A stretch of 64,000 nt of DNA from Shewanella nanhaiensis (GTDB taxonomy: Bacteria; Pseudomonadota; Gammaproteobacteria; Enterobacterales; Shewanellaceae). The notes below the pieces were generated by a model. It made no database searches. It saw only the letters and a list, made by a program, of their open reading frames with translations, and was not told the DNA's origin. The DNA is taken from positions 267,969-331,968 of the forward strand of contig NZ_JAHZST010000006.1 in NCBI RefSeq assembly GCF_019457885.1. The letters are read 5' to 3'. Of the stretch, positions 54,498-64,000 are shown piece by piece. The translations under genes were made by a program, and so were the position numbers. Numbering within the stretch: the stretch's first letter is position 1; each line of letters opens with the position of its first letter.

Positions 54498-56078
54498 ATG
54501 AAATTAAACCATTTTTTAAGTTTTCTAGGCTTAGCTTTACTGCTAGTGTCATTTTCACTGGCAAGTGTGCTCTACTACCTTGTTTATCTACCAGCGATTG
54601 AATCTGAGGTACGTTCTCAACAGGAGAGGGAGTTACTCGCTGTTCAGACGGGAATTAAGTTTGCGCAACGCAACTTAGATGTGCTGTGTTATGACTACTC
54701 TGTGTGGGATGAGATGGTTGGCTTTGTTGCTGTGAGAGACGAAGCTTTTAGTCGGTCAAATTTAAGCAGTAATGCATTTGAAGCTGCGAATATTGATGGT
54801 GCATATTTATTTAACACCGATGGAGATCTGCTATGGCACTATAGTAGCAGTGAAAAGTTACTTCCCAATACCTTACCTAAAAATAATAAAACTTGGATAG
54901 GCTCTGTGTTACCTGATCTTAAGGCCATTGAGAAAGCTGTGCCTACAACCCGAAATGGGTTAATACATCTTGGACAAAGTGTTGTCTACTTTAGTAATAC
55001 CTCTGTTTTACCCTCCGATGAAGAGGGGGAAGTGGTGGGAAGCCTTATGATGGTTAGAGCAATTAATAGTGAGTTAACAGAGGAGATACAGCAGCTTAGT
55101 TTAGTTAATTTTAGTCTGGATATGCTTGATCCGACCAAAGAGTATGATGGTATAGAAACCTTTGATGCTGTTCCCTCTATCGACTCGTTAGCCCGACAGC
55201 ATATGTGGTTACTTAATGATGTGTTTGGTATTCCCGCTTTGAAAATCTCCGTTACCCATGACAAAAGCTTGTCTCCATCTCTTTTTACCCCAGAATCAGC
55301 TGTGTTATTTTTTACCCTTGTGCTTGTTTCATTGGGCACGATTATCCCTATCTCTATTATGATCTTAAAGCCGCTTCGCTCCGCCAATAAGGTGTTAAAG
55401 AAGATGATTGATAGCGGGAAATTGATAAAGATGAAAACCGGTTGGCATATTGACGAGATAGTGAAGCTTTCCCTTTCATTTAACCAAGTTGTTGAGAAGT
55501 TAGAGCGGCATCAAAACTACCTTGAATCCTTATCTTATAAGGATCCTTTGACCGGAGTGGCAAATCGTCGCAGTTTAGAGGTGTTTGCTCAGAGGGCTCA
55601 TGAACAATGGTCTGAAGGGAAAGGGCTGATAGGTTTCTTGATGGTAGATATTGATAACTTTAAAGCTTACAACGATACCCAGGGGCATTTAGCTGGAGAT
55701 AAGGCGATTTTGACCATTGCGCAAACTCTACTTCTGGAGTGTCGAAGAAGAGGTGAGTTATTAACTCGCTATGGTGGAGAGGAGTTTTGTGTGGTGATCC
55801 ATGGAGATAACATTGCTCAGATGGAGCTGTTATCAAAAAGAATGTTAAAGCAGGTGTGGGAGCTAAATCTCTATCATCCAGAAGCTTCTCACGGTAAAAG
55901 AGTGACAGTGAGTATTGGAGGCGTGTTATATGAGAGATATTCCCCCTCATTTTCCGATATGACTTGGGAGATGATGATAGGTCAAGCAGATGCACAACTT
56001 TATGAAGCAAAGATGTCTGGGCGAAATCAGATTAAGCTTGAGTATGCTAAAGAGCAGCAACTAAAGTTAGTAAAATAG
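54498..56078 (+). CDS. CHASE4-GGDEF diguanylate cyclase
   Basis: 526 residues. Membrane helices at about 8-30 and 267-292 enclose a CHASE4-like periplasmic sensor (about 38-255, with YDYSVWDEMV near its start). A HAMP-like linker (about 295-345) leads to a GGDEF domain (about 352-515) with YKDPLTGVANRR, MVDIDNFKAYNDTQGH and an intact RYGGEEF active site, so it should make c-di-GMP. The product-inhibition site upstream reads RRGE rather than RxxD, so feedback may be weak. It lies 49 bp after the chemoreceptor and may be co-transcribed. Confidence 0.93.
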   Translation: MKLNHFLSFLGLALLLVSFSLASVLYYLVYLPAIESEVRSQQERELLAVQTGIKFAQRNLDVLCYDYSVWDEMVGFVAVRDEAFSRSNLSSNAFEAANIDGAYLFNTDGDLLWHYSSSEKLLPNTLPKNNKTWIGSVLPDLKAIEKAVPTTRNGLIHLGQSVVYFSNTSVLPSDEEGEVVGSLMMVRAINSELTEEIQQLSLVNFSLDMLDPTKEYDGIETFDAVPSIDSLARQHMWLLNDVFGIPALKISVTHDKSLSPSLFTPESAVLFFTLVLVSLGTIIPISIMILKPLRSANKVLKKMIDSGKLIKMKTGWHIDEIVKLSLSFNQVVEKLERHQNYLESLSYKDPLTGVANRRSLEVFAQRAHEQWSEGKGLIGFLMVDIDNFKAYNDTQGHLAGDKAILTIAQTLLLECRRRGELLTRYGGEEFCVVIHGDNIAQMELLSKRMLKQVWELNLYHPEASHGKRVTVSIGGVLYERYSPSFSDMTWEMMIGQADAQLYEAKMSGRNQIKLEYAKEQQLKLVK

Positions 56079-56164
56079 AGAGTGAAAAATAAAAGTTGGG
56101 ATTAGTAAAAATAAGGAAGATATTTGGTTCGTAGTATTAATCAAGGAATGATTAAAGAGAAAAT

Positions 56165-56240
56165 TGGTGCCCGAACCCGGAATCGAACCAGGGACACGAG
56201 GATTTTCAATCCTCTGCTCTACCGACTGAGCTATTCGGGC
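56165..56240 (-). tRNA. tRNA-Phe (anticodon GAA)
   Basis: 76 nt on the minus strand. The acceptor stem GCCCGAA pairs with TTCGGGC; D-arm GCTCAGTCGGTAGAGC, anticodon loop TTGAAAA and T-arm with GGTTCGATTCC all fold. The terminal CCA is encoded. The anticodon GAA gives Phe. A short ORF over this region is spurious. Confidence 0.97.
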
Positions 56241-56250
56241 AACGGGGTGC

Positions 56251-56279
56251 ATTAAAAGGCTTTTGCGCTTTTGAGTCAA
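56251..56279 (-). promoter_or_regulatory. Promoter of tRNA-Phe
   Basis: On the minus strand, -35 TTGACT and -10 TTTAAT are 17 bp apart, followed by a GC-rich discriminator (GCACCCCG) and then the tRNA. This is the usual stringently controlled stable-RNA promoter. Confidence 0.8.
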
Positions 56280-56364
56280 CAAGTTTTTTGAATAATTCGT
56301 TATTTCTCTATCAAGTGAACATCTTTCGCGCTATCTGGTGTGAAATGATACAGTTTTAGGCCGA

Positions 56365-56394
56365 AAACAAAAAAGCTCCGAAAACGGAGCTTTT
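56365..56394 (-). terminator. Terminator of bamD
   Basis: The stem AAAAGCTCCG / CGGAGCTTTT with an A4 loop lies 30 bp after the bamD stop on the minus strand and is followed there by TTTTTTG. Confidence 0.88.
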
Positions 56395-56423
56395 AAACTT
56401 AGTCGCCAAACTTAATGAGATTT

Positions 56424-57185
56424 TTAGTTTGAAAGTGCTGAATTATTTGGGAAGTTTGCCTTCATCACCGACAATACATTCTCTTTTAGCTTAGCTTGTC
56501 CAAGTTCACCGTAGGCGATAGACATTATCTCTAACGCACGCTCTGTTGACGGAGTACCTGGGAAAGTTTCCATGACCGACTGTGCTCGAGTCGCTGCAGC
56601 ACTCCAAGCGTTCATTTTAATATAGTATTCAGCCACGTTGATTGAGTATTTCGCCAAACGGTTTTTCAGCTGCTGCATACGTTTAGCCGCATCGGGCGCA
56701 TATTTACTGTTTGGGTATGACTTAATTAAGCGATCAAAATCTTTAAATGCATCCTGAGCCACTTTAGGATCTCTATCAGTTCGGTCAATATTGAGCATAT
56801 CGTGGAACATATAGTTATCTGACTGCATATTAACTAGGCCACGCATATAGTAGACATAGTCGATATTTTTGTGTGTTGGGTTGAGTCTGATAAAGCGATC
56901 TATATTAGCGATACCCGAAGCAGGGTCATCTAGCTTATAATAGGCGTAGATAAGATCGAGTTGTACTTGAGTTTTATGTGGACCGAACGGATAACGAGAG
57001 TCTAATGCCTCTAATGAGCGCACTGCTTTACTGTAGTTACCTAGCTCCATAGAGGTTCTTGCTTGTGAATACAGTACATCAGGAGAGGATTTGCTAGTCT
57101 TCAACTGATCTTCTTGATTACTACTACAGGCTGTTATTGCCAGTGAAAACAGGCCTATTACCGCACCTTTAACAAATGTATGCAT
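56424..57185 (-). CDS. bamD: Outer-membrane assembly lipoprotein BamD
   Basis: 253 residues from ATG at 57185, which is the correct start because the lipobox LAITACSS (Cys about 19) then ends a normal lipoprotein signal. Five TPR-like repeats follow, beginning DVLYSQARTSMELGNYSKAVRSLEAL and RYPFGPHKTQVQLDLIYAYYK (each cited in part). BamD works with BamA to insert beta-barrels into the outer membrane. It is divergent from rluD, the conserved gammaproteobacterial arrangement. Confidence 0.96.
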   Translation of the reverse strand: MHTFVKGAVIGLFSLAITACSSNQEDQLKTSKSSPDVLYSQARTSMELGNYSKAVRSLEALDSRYPFGPHKTQVQLDLIYAYYKLDDPASGIANIDRFIRLNPTHKNIDYVYYMRGLVNMQSDNYMFHDMLNIDRTDRDPKVAQDAFKDFDRLIKSYPNSKYAPDAAKRMQQLKNRLAKYSINVAEYYIKMNAWSAAATRAQSVMETFPGTPSTERALEIMSIAYGELGQAKLKENVLSVMKANFPNNSALSN

Positions 57186-57307
57186 ACTTAAATTCGATTC
57201 TTTTAAAGTTATAGTTAGGAATTTTTTCATTTCAAGATAAAATAGAAACAATTCGATTGTAACAGATTATACACTTTTTATGACCCCGAAAAGCGGGGAC
57301 GGTTCCT

Positions 57308-58279
57308 ATGACACTAGAGATTAATCTAAAAAGCGAGATAACAGCAACACAAACAGGCCAAAGATTAGACCAAACTTTGGCTGAATTGTATCCTGATTAC
57401 TCCCGTACACGCATCAAAGAGTGGATCCAAGCTGGTTGGGTTTACATTGATGGCGTTGTTTCAACAAAACCTAGAGAAAAAGTGCTTGAAGGGCAAGAGA
57501 TTGCCATTGAAGCGACACTTAAGGAAGAGACCGCGGCTAAAGCGCAAGCGATAGATTTGGACATTGTTTATGAAGATGACCATATTATTGTTATCAATAA
57601 GCAAGCGGGACTGGTTGTTCACCCTGGCGCGGGTAACCAAGATGGTACCTTGATGAACGCTTTGCTTCATCATTGTCCAGGAATAGAGCTGGTGCCTCGT
57701 GCGGGTATTGTTCACCGTTTGGATAAAGATACGACAGGTTTGATGGTTGTTGCTAAAACTGTTGAGGCTCAGACTCATCTGGTTTCTGCGTTGCAAGCTC
57801 GTGAGATCACTCGTGAATATGAAGCGGTTGTTTTAGGAACCTTGATCTCAGGTGGTACTGTGGATGAGCCTATCGACCGTCACCCAACTAAGCGTACTCA
57901 CATGGCAGTCGTACATAACGGTAAGCCTGCGATGACACACTACCGAGTTGCTGAGAAATTCAGAGCTCATACTCGTTTGAGACTACGTCTTGAGTCTGGC
58001 CGTACTCACCAAATTCGTGTGCATATGTCTCATATTGGACATACCTTAGTGGGAGATCCTGTTTATGGTGGTCGTCCTCGTCCTCCTAAAGGTGTGACGC
58101 CCGAGTTTTTTGAAACTTACATGGGCTTTAAACGTCAAGCTCTGCATGCGATTAGACTTGAGCTAGCGCATCCATATACCTTTGAAATTATGAGTTGGCA
58201 GGCACCTGTTCCTGAAGATATGGTTACCCTGACAAGAGCGCTAAGAAAAGACACTGAAGATAATCCTGTGGCTGTTTAA
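57308..58279 (+). CDS. rluD: 23S rRNA pseudouridine-1911/1915/1917 synthase
   Basis: 323 residues. An S4 domain (about 15-75: GQRLDQTLAELYPDYSRTRIKEW) is followed by the catalytic domain with GIVHRLDKDTTGLMVVAK (nucleophilic Asp about 139) and LESGRTHQIRVHMSHIGH. Length and motifs match RluD rather than RluA/RluC. It is divergent from bamD and followed 51 bp later by pgeF, the standard operon. Confidence 0.96.
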   Translation: MTLEINLKSEITATQTGQRLDQTLAELYPDYSRTRIKEWIQAGWVYIDGVVSTKPREKVLEGQEIAIEATLKEETAAKAQAIDLDIVYEDDHIIVINKQAGLVVHPGAGNQDGTLMNALLHHCPGIELVPRAGIVHRLDKDTTGLMVVAKTVEAQTHLVSALQAREITREYEAVVLGTLISGGTVDEPIDRHPTKRTHMAVVHNGKPAMTHYRVAEKFRAHTRLRLRLESGRTHQIRVHMSHIGHTLVGDPVYGGRPRPPKGVTPEFFETYMGFKRQALHAIRLELAHPYTFEIMSWQAPVPEDMVTLTRALRKDTEDNPVAV

Positions 58280-58330
58280 ATGTGCTCTACTTTATTTCTC
58301 ATTAAGATTATGAATAAGTAACACTTATTT

Positions 58331-59101
58331 ATGATTGATAAAAATGTGATTAAAGATAGAGGCTGGCATATCCCAGCTAACGTTAATATCGCTTTCACTA
58401 CTCGTAAAGGTGGTGTGAGCCGTGCTCCCTATGCAAGCTTGAATTTGGGCTTGCATGTGGGGGATGTCAGTGAGGATGTGCTAGTAAATCGAGCGCTCGT
58501 TCAAGAGCGCTTACAGCTTCCTGTTTTACCCGCCTGGTTAAATCAAATTCACAGTACTCATATCGTTAATGCTGACAATCGCTCAGTACAAGATGCCGAT
58601 GGGAGCTATAGCTGCTCTCGCTCTCAAGTGTGCGTGGTGATGACCGCTGACTGTTTACCTGTGCTTTTGTGTGATAAATCCGGTACTCAAGTTGCAGCAG
58701 TGCACGCAGGTTGGAAAGGTCTGTGTAATGGTATTATTGAAGCTGCGTTGGAAAAATTTGATTGCCAAAACGATGAGCTTATCGCTTATCTTGGCCCCGC
58801 TATAGGGCCACAGCAGTTTGAGGTTGGGGCTGAAGTGAGAGCGCTTTTTCTTTCCCAGCATAAAGAAGCGGACCCATTTTTTATTAAGAAGAGATCCGCT
58901 ATTTCAGAGCATCTAACAGATCCTCATGGTGAGGATAAATACTTAGCGGATCTGCTGGGCCTTGCCAAGTTACGTTTAACCTTGGCTGGAGTAAGTGATA
59001 TCTACCTGTCTGACATCTGCACTTTTAATCATCCTGACTATTTCTCCTATCGCAAAGAGCAGATCACGGGGCGAATGGCTTCATATATCTGGCTGACTTA
59101 G
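58331..59101 (+). CDS. pgeF: Multicopper-oxidase-like YfiH/PgeF (purine nucleoside phosphorylase/peptidoglycan editing)
   Basis: 256 residues of the DUF152/YfiH family. Blocks PYASLNLGLHVGD, VVMTADCLPVLLCD, AAVHAGWKGLCNGIIEA and GPAIGPQQFEVG hold the Cys and His zinc ligands. The family has been shown to have purine nucleoside phosphorylase or adenosine deaminase activity and, in E. coli, to edit the peptidoglycan precursor. The rluD-pgeF-clpB order is conserved in gammaproteobacteria. Confidence 0.95.
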   Translation: MIDKNVIKDRGWHIPANVNIAFTTRKGGVSRAPYASLNLGLHVGDVSEDVLVNRALVQERLQLPVLPAWLNQIHSTHIVNADNRSVQDADGSYSCSRSQVCVVMTADCLPVLLCDKSGTQVAAVHAGWKGLCNGIIEAALEKFDCQNDELIAYLGPAIGPQQFEVGAEVRALFLSQHKEADPFFIKKRSAISEHLTDPHGEDKYLADLLGLAKLRLTLAGVSDIYLSDICTFNHPDYFSYRKEQITGRMASYIWLT

Positions 59102-59136
59102 TACAAGGAACTTCCACATAGAAAGATCCACTACAC

Positions 59137-59164
59137 CTTGAAAAATACTTAAAAACCCCCATCT
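59137..59164 (+). promoter_or_regulatory. Heat-shock (sigma-32) promoter of clpB
   Basis: CTTGAAA (59137-59143) and CCCCATCT (59157-59164), with a 13-bp spacer, match the sigma-32 consensus closely, 40 bp before the clpB ATG. Confidence 0.9.
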
Positions 59165-59205
59165 TTTAGTTAATCAGGTATGTTTCATTTGTTTGTGGAG
59201 GCTAT

Positions 59206-61779
59206 ATGCGACTCGATCGTATGACCAATAAATTTCAAACGGCAATTTCCGATGCGCAATCTCTCGCGCTAGGTCGTGATCATCAGTTTATTGAACCCAT
59301 TCATCTTATGATGGCCTTACTTAATCAAGATAATGGCTCTATTCACCCATTATTAACTCAGGCTGGCATTAATGTTAGTTCGCTGAGATCTTTGGTTAGT
59401 CAAGAGTTGGAACGTTTACCAAAGGTGGAGGGAACCGGAGGAGATATTCAGCTATCACAATCTCTGATCCGTCTGTTGAACCTATGCGACAAACTCTCTC
59501 AGAAACGCAAAGATAAATATATCTCCAGTGAGTTGTTTATACTCGCCGCCCTTGAAGGTAACGACACGCTTGCTCAAAGCTTAAAAAAATCCGGTGCAAC
59601 GAAAGAGTTGATGGAAGAAACGATAAAACAGGTACGTGCCGGAAAGAATATCGACGATCCTAATGCGGAAGATCAAAGGCAAGCACTTAAAAAGTTTACC
59701 GTCGATCTGACAGAGCGTGCGGAGCAGGGGAAACTCGATCCTGTTATTGGGCGTGATGATGAGATCCGCCGTACAATTCAGGTGTTACAGCGTAGAAGTA
59801 AAAACAATCCTGTATTAATTGGTGAGCCTGGTGTGGGGAAAACCGCCATTGTTGAGGGGTTAGCTCAGCGGATCATTAATGGTGAAGTACCCGAAGGGAT
59901 AAAAAACAAGCGTGTGTTGTCATTAGACATGGGCTCGTTAGTTGCTGGGGCTAAATATCGTGGTGAATTTGAGGAAAGATTAAAAGCGGTTCTCAATGAG
60001 TTGTCTCAAGAGGAGGGACAAGTGATCCTCTTTATCGATGAGCTGCATACTATGGTCGGCGCAGGTAAAGGTGATGGTGCTATGGATGCGGGCAATATGC
60101 TTAAACCTGCATTAGCACGTGGTGACCTTCACTGTGTGGGCGCAACGACCTTAGATGAGTATCGTCAATATATTGAAAAAGATGCGGCACTTGAAAGACG
60201 CTTTCAAAAAGTTTTGGTCGAAGAGCCGAGCGTTGAAGATACTGTGGCCATTTTACGTGGTCTAAAAGAGCGTTATGAGCTTCATCACCATGTTGAGATC
60301 ACTGATCCTGCGATTGTTGCTGCTGCTAGCATGTCGAATCGTTATGTTTCTGATAGGAAACTACCGGATAAAGCAATAGATCTTATCGATGAAGCTGCAT
60401 CGAGTATCCGAATTCAGATCGACTCTAAACCAGAGCCGCTGGATAAATTGGAGCGTCGTGCCATTCAGCTTAAGCTAGAGGAGCAAGCACTTACAAAAGA
60501 AGCTGATGAAGCTAGCCTGCGTCGCCTGCTGACTATACGAAAAGAGCTAAGAGAAGTTGAAATTAAGGCTTCTGAGCTAAATGAGGTGTGGCGAACTGAG
60601 AAGGCCGCATTGGCTGGGACTCAACATATTAAGTCGGATCTGGAGCAGGCGAGGTTGGATCTCGATGTTGCTCGCAGAGCCAGTGATCTGACTCGTATGT
60701 CTGAGTTACAGTATGGTCGCATTCCTGAGTTAGAGAAGCAGCTAGACTTAGCATCTCAAGCTGAGATGCAAGAGATGACCTTACTTAGAAATAAAGTCAC
60801 GGATGTGGAGATCGCTGAAGTACTATCTCGCGCCACTGGTATACCTGTTTCTAAGATGCTTGAAGGTGAGCGAGAAAAGCTTCTGCATATGGAGGATGCT
60901 CTGCATACCCAAGTGATAGGCCAGAATGAAGCTGTGGATGCGGTCTCGAATGCGATTAGACGTAGTCGAGCTGGTCTATCAGATCCCGATCGTCCAATTG
61001 GTTCATTTCTGTTTTTAGGCCCAACAGGGGTGGGGAAAACTGAGCTGTGTAAGTCACTGGCTAAGTTTCTCTTCGATACCGAATCAGCATTAGTGCGTAT
61101 CGATATGTCAGAGTTTATGGAAAAACATTCTGTTGCGCGTCTGCTTGGGGCACCTCCAGGATATGTGGGCTATGAAGAGGGGGGCTACCTAACCGAAGCT
61201 GTAAGACGCAAACCTTACTCAGTGATCTTACTTGATGAAGTTGAGAAGGCGCACCCAGATGTATTTAATATCTTGCTGCAGGTACTTGATGATGGTCGCT
61301 TAACCGATGGCCAAGGTAGAACCGTAGATTTTAGAAATACAGTTGTGATCATGACCTCGAACCTAGGCTCGGATATCATTCAGGAGCGCTTTTCGACTCT
61401 ATCCTATGATGAGATGAAGTCAGAGGTGATGAATGTTGTTGTCCATAGCTTCAGACCTGAGTTTCTGAATCGAGTTGATGAGACTGTAGTGTTTCATCCT
61501 TTGGGCGAAAAGCATATTGAACATATTGCTTCAATCCAAATTGAATCTTTGATGCGACGTCTTGCGGAAAAAGATTACGAGCTAGATATCAGTGATGAAG
61601 CGCTTTCCTTTATTGCTAGAGCTGGGTTTGACCCTGTCTATGGTGCGCGGCCGTTAAAACGTGCCTTACAGCAAGAGGTGGAGAACCCGTTAGCTCAGAA
61701 GATACTAAGCGGTAGCTTAGTGCCGGGTAAACCCATTATCGTTGAGAATGAAGAGGGGGAACTAATATTTAAGCAGTAA
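59206..61779 (+). CDS. clpB: Disaggregase chaperone ClpB
   Basis: 857 residues, full length. The N-domain (1-145) is followed by AAA+ module 1 with Walker A GEPGVGKT (about 206), the ClpB-specific middle coiled coil (about 410-525) and AAA+ module 2 with Walker A GPTGVGKT (about 606). It pulls aggregated proteins apart with DnaK. The middle coiled coil and absence of an IGF loop separate it from ClpA and ClpC. It has its own sigma-32 promoter and the SD GGAGG. Confidence 0.98.
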   Translation: MRLDRMTNKFQTAISDAQSLALGRDHQFIEPIHLMMALLNQDNGSIHPLLTQAGINVSSLRSLVSQELERLPKVEGTGGDIQLSQSLIRLLNLCDKLSQKRKDKYISSELFILAALEGNDTLAQSLKKSGATKELMEETIKQVRAGKNIDDPNAEDQRQALKKFTVDLTERAEQGKLDPVIGRDDEIRRTIQVLQRRSKNNPVLIGEPGVGKTAIVEGLAQRIINGEVPEGIKNKRVLSLDMGSLVAGAKYRGEFEERLKAVLNELSQEEGQVILFIDELHTMVGAGKGDGAMDAGNMLKPALARGDLHCVGATTLDEYRQYIEKDAALERRFQKVLVEEPSVEDTVAILRGLKERYELHHHVEITDPAIVAAASMSNRYVSDRKLPDKAIDLIDEAASSIRIQIDSKPEPLDKLERRAIQLKLEEQALTKEADEASLRRLLTIRKELREVEIKASELNEVWRTEKAALAGTQHIKSDLEQARLDLDVARRASDLTRMSELQYGRIPELEKQLDLASQAEMQEMTLLRNKVTDVEIAEVLSRATGIPVSKMLEGEREKLLHMEDALHTQVIGQNEAVDAVSNAIRRSRAGLSDPDRPIGSFLFLGPTGVGKTELCKSLAKFLFDTESALVRIDMSEFMEKHSVARLLGAPPGYVGYEEGGYLTEAVRRKPYSVILLDEVEKAHPDVFNILLQVLDDGRLTDGQGRTVDFRNTVVIMTSNLGSDIIQERFSTLSYDEMKSEVMNVVVHSFRPEFLNRVDETVVFHPLGEKHIEHIASIQIESLMRRLAEKDYELDISDEALSFIARAGFDPVYGARPLKRALQQEVENPLAQKILSGSLVPGKPIIVENEEGELIFKQ

Positions 61780-61812
61780 GTTAGCCTTCTAACTATTAAT
61801 TCTTTGAACATT

Positions 61813-61840
61813 AAACAGGCTCTTAGGAGCCTGTTTTGTT
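61813..61840 (+). terminator. Terminator of clpB
   Basis: The stem AAACAGGCTC / GAGCCTGTTT with loop TTAG is followed by TTGTT, 34 bp after the clpB stop. It also serves the convergent gene. Confidence 0.85.
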
Positions 61841-61853
61841 AAGTGAGGAGGGG

Positions 61854-62306
61854 TTATTTTTTACAAAAGAGCTTTATACGCTCCTTTTGAGTGCTTATCT
61901 GCTCCTGTCTATCCTCCTCTCTCATTGAAACCATCTCTCCAGTTTTTTCATCTTTGCTCTTTAATCGAGAGTGTGAAGTTAGGATGTTTAAATTCTGCTT
62001 AGCATTTTCGCAAATAGCTGCCGCTTGCTCAGAGCTTTGCTTCCTTATTGCTTCAGCATTTTTCTCATCTTCAGTTTGTACTGCAGCAGAACTTTCTCTG
62101 ACTTTTGGCTGAATGAAGCCTATTGGTTTCTGCTCTATATCTTCACTGTAGAGTTTACTTGAATCTGTATCTGTATTTTCAGGTGGTTGTTGGCTGTAAT
62201 GAGTGACACCATCTTTATCTACCCATTTGTGGATCACTGTCGCGGATACAGTAAAGGTAAGTGTTAATGATAAAGAGAGCAAAATGAGTTTTGTGAACAT
62301 GAGCAT
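61854..62306 (-). CDS. DUF4124 domain exported protein
   Basis: 150 residues with a signal peptide (about 1-22, TVSATV cut). The DUF4124 start KWVDKDGVTHYSQQPP (about 27-42) is intact; a charged, Gln/Glu/Lys-rich coiled-coil-like region follows (about 75-145). Small periplasmic proteins of this type are common in gammaproteobacteria, with no assigned function. It is convergent with clpB. Confidence 0.88.
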   Translation of the reverse strand: MLMFTKLILLSLSLTLTFTVSATVIHKWVDKDGVTHYSQQPPENTDTDSSKLYSEDIEQKPIGFIQPKVRESSAAVQTEDEKNAEAIRKQSSEQAAAICENAKQNLNILTSHSRLKSKDEKTGEMVSMREEDRQEQISTQKERIKLFCKK

Positions 62307-62503
62307 TATCAGTAAACCTATATTAAAAGTAATAAGATTAGTCCGTTAACCATAAGTATAGATATGCAAACGAAATATAAGTGACACCTTTGATGTTAGC
62401 TTAAAATAATTCCAAAGCTTGTAAAGAGGGAGTGAGATCCCTTGCTAATATCTATACTAATGTATGGTAAGTTTTTCATACAAGATACTAGTGGCTTTAT
62501 TTT

Positions 62504-63286
62504 ATGCAAAAATTAAATAAAGAGGTGGTGAGAAAAAAAGGGATCTACCTTTTACCAAATCTCTTTACCACCGCTGGACTATTTTCTGGCTTCTATGCGG
62601 TTATCGCTTCAATGAATGGTTTCTTTGAACTGGCTTCAATTGCGATTTTTGTGGCCATGTTATGGGATGGCCTTGATGGAAGGGTCGCAAGAATGACCAA
62701 TACTCAAAGTGACTTTGGTGCAGAGTATGACAGTATGTCTGATATGGTCTCTTTCGGTGTGGCGCCAGCTCTACTCGCATATAACTGGGGACTTTTCGAG
62801 TTAGGGAAAATAGGCTGGCTTGCTGCATTTATTTTTTGTGCAGGCGCGGCTTTGCGATTGGCTAGATTCAATACCCAAGTTGGTGTTGAAGATAAAAAGT
62901 ATTTTCAAGGCCTAGCAAGTCCTGGTGCAGCTGCCGTTATCGCTGGAAGCGTATGGCTTGGTAGTGAGAATGGCATAAAGGGAGATGAGATAAGCTGGTT
63001 GGTAGCTTTGCTCACTTCACTTTTAGGTTTATTGATGGTGAGTAACTTTCGATATTATTCATTTAAAGATGTTAACTGGCGAGGAAAGGTTAACTTTTTG
63101 ACAATACTGCTAATGGTTGGTGTGTTTGTACTTATCTCTATTGAGCCTGCTTTTATTCTTTGTCTTATCTTTTATCTTTATGCTTTATCTGGACCCATTG
63201 TCACCATCCACAGCATACGTAGGCTAAAAAGGAGTGTTAGTATGGCCGGTAAAAGTGACGAAAAAGACAATGGTCCATCAGCGTAA
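62504..63286 (+). CDS. pssA: CDP-diacylglycerol-serine O-phosphatidyltransferase
   Basis: 260 residues with about eight membrane segments. The CDP-alcohol phosphotransferase motif DGLDGRVARMTNTQSDFGAE runs on to YDSMSD (about 55-82), with all three Asp and the Gly-Arg pair. It makes phosphatidylserine from CDP-DAG and serine in the inner membrane. It is of the membrane type of PssA (like Bacillus and many Shewanella), not the phospholipase D-like E. coli PssA. A 198-bp gap to DUF4124 holds only its promoter. Confidence 0.93.
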   Translation: MQKLNKEVVRKKGIYLLPNLFTTAGLFSGFYAVIASMNGFFELASIAIFVAMLWDGLDGRVARMTNTQSDFGAEYDSMSDMVSFGVAPALLAYNWGLFELGKIGWLAAFIFCAGAALRLARFNTQVGVEDKKYFQGLASPGAAAVIAGSVWLGSENGIKGDEISWLVALLTSLLGLLMVSNFRYYSFKDVNWRGKVNFLTILLMVGVFVLISIEPAFILCLIFYLYALSGPIVTIHSIRRLKRSVSMAGKSDEKDNGPSA

Positions 63287-63460
63287 AGTAAAACGTTTAA
63301 GTACCTAAGCTGGTCTACCTCTGTATTCATTACTCGGCTGATCTCTAGCCATAGTTCCAATATTATTCAATAATAAAACAGAGTAAATAGCCACTTTCGC
63401 CTGTTTTACGCCCATAAAGCTTTAAAACTGCTCGAATAAACATTTTTTAGCGAAAAGCCC

Positions 63461-63652
63461 TTGCGTAAATGTTTTCACTCCCTATAATGCGCTCCCACTG
63501 ACACGGTAAACAGCATCGCCAAGCGATAGATGAAAGCGTGTTAAGGCATCAAGTTAAGCAAGTTTAAAACTTCTTAAAATAAACACTTGACGTCGAGCAA
63601 GGAAAGCGTAGAATACGCATCCCTAGCCCAAAGCGGCGAACGTTCTTTAACA
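63461..63652 (+). promoter_or_regulatory. Tandem rRNA operon promoters and boxA antitermination site
   Basis: P1: -35 TTGCGT (63461) and -10 TATAAT (63483), 16 bp apart, with a GCGC discriminator. P2: -35 TTGACG (63587) and -10 TAGAAT (63609), 16 bp apart. A boxA-like GTTCTTTAACA lies at 63642-63652. The A/T-rich stretch before P1 may be an UP element. The 230-nt leader that follows holds no gene and can form the usual 16S processing stem. Confidence 0.87.
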
Positions 63653-63880
63653 AGTTGAAACAAGAAATCTGTGTGGGCACTCACAGGTGTTGAGTTATTC
63701 GAAATTGTCTTCTGTTCTTCGGAATGTCGGCAATCAAAATATTACTCAATGAATGAGTGTTCATAAGTTGGAGTGATAGCTTCAACAATTTATGTACAGT
63801 TTGATATCACTTTTTAAAGTGATAAACAAAGTATTCGTTGAGCCGTTCTTCATTCTTAATCGGATGAGAACACAAAACTT

Positions 63881-64000
63881 TAATTGAAGAGTTTGATCAT
63901 GGCTCAGATTGAACGCTGGCGGCAGGCCTAACACATGCAAGTCGAGCGGAAACAGGAGAGTAGCTTGCTACTTTCGCTGTCGAGCGGCGGACGGGTGAGT
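63881..64000 (+). rRNA. 16S rRNA, 5' end (partial)
   Basis: The first 120 nt of 16S rRNA: AATTGAAGAGTTTGATCATG near its 5' end, then the standard TGGCTCAG, GAACGCTGGCGGCAGGC and GTCGAGCGG blocks. The V1 loop (GTAGCTTGCTAC) fits Shewanella-type sequences. It continues beyond the window. Confidence 0.98.

Noticed and set aside
56067..56282. 71-residue ORF on the minus strand over the tRNA
   Set aside because: It is a translation of tRNA-Phe; the IAQSVEQRIENPRVPGSIPG-type peptide is a known false protein.
1..64000. CRISPR array, prophage, integron or insertion sequence
   Set aside because: No regularly spaced repeats of the right length, no transposase, integrase or phage genes were found.

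Overview
The window looks like chromosomal DNA of a marine Shewanella or close relative. The evidence is an ArcA with the Shewanella/enteric sequence, a very small triheme c-type cytochrome, an azurin, two large secreted proteases with GlyGly-CTERM-type tails, gammaproteobacterial lysine and cobalamin riboswitches upstream of lysC and btuB, and the start of an rrn operon at the right edge. No phage, insertion sequence, integrase or CRISPR array is visible. Most of it is core or lightly accessory chromosome.

Layout. 1-9.3 kb: 3' end of an S9 prolyl peptidase, then an S8 subtilase and an M36 metalloprotease, both exported, with PA and PKD-like domains and a C-terminal Gly-rich/hydrophobic/Arg sorting tail. 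9.3-16 kb: small lipoprotein, aspartoacylase-like protein, lysC with lysine riboswitch, DUF3293 protein, arcA, pyrC. 16-22 kb: RibD/DHFR-like reductase, HEXXH protein, triheme mini-cytochrome with a structured leader, a hairpin-rich repeat region, a dicarboxylate symporter fused to a periplasmic binding domain, a LysR regulator and an FMN reductase.

22-32.5 kb is the most distinctive accessory block. It holds a DcaP-type porin, a complete TRAP transporter (DctM, DctQ, DctP), a Cache-domain histidine kinase with a NarL-type response regulator, a cupin, an LsrK-like (autoinducer-2 kinase family) sugar kinase, and a class II aldolase fused to a degenerate SDR domain. It reads as a self-contained uptake, sensing and catabolism module for a small, probably acidic, polyol- or ketose-like substrate. 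The lsrACDB, lsrR, lsrF and lsrG genes normally found with LsrK are absent.

32.8-44.8 kb: an unknown secreted protein next to a VpsR-like sigma-54 activator, a periplasmic amidohydrolase, azurin with a Fur-box-like site, DUF805 protein, a BlaI/BlaR1-like pair with twin operators, a secreted hypothetical protein, a cobalamin riboswitch with btuB, an SGNH esterase lipoprotein and an HDOD protein. 44.8-52.3 kb: metR/metE with MetR and MetJ sites, rsuA, an ECF sigma/anti-sigma/DUF4097 operon, an ornithine cyclodeaminase-family protein. 52.5-56.1 kb: chemoreceptor and CHASE4-GGDEF diguanylate cyclase. 56.1-64 kb: tRNA-Phe, bamD, rluD, pgeF, clpB with a heat-shock promoter, DUF4124 protein, pssA, then tandem rrn promoters and the first about 120 nt of 16S rRNA.

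All assignments come from reading the sequence and from recalled family features; no database search was run.
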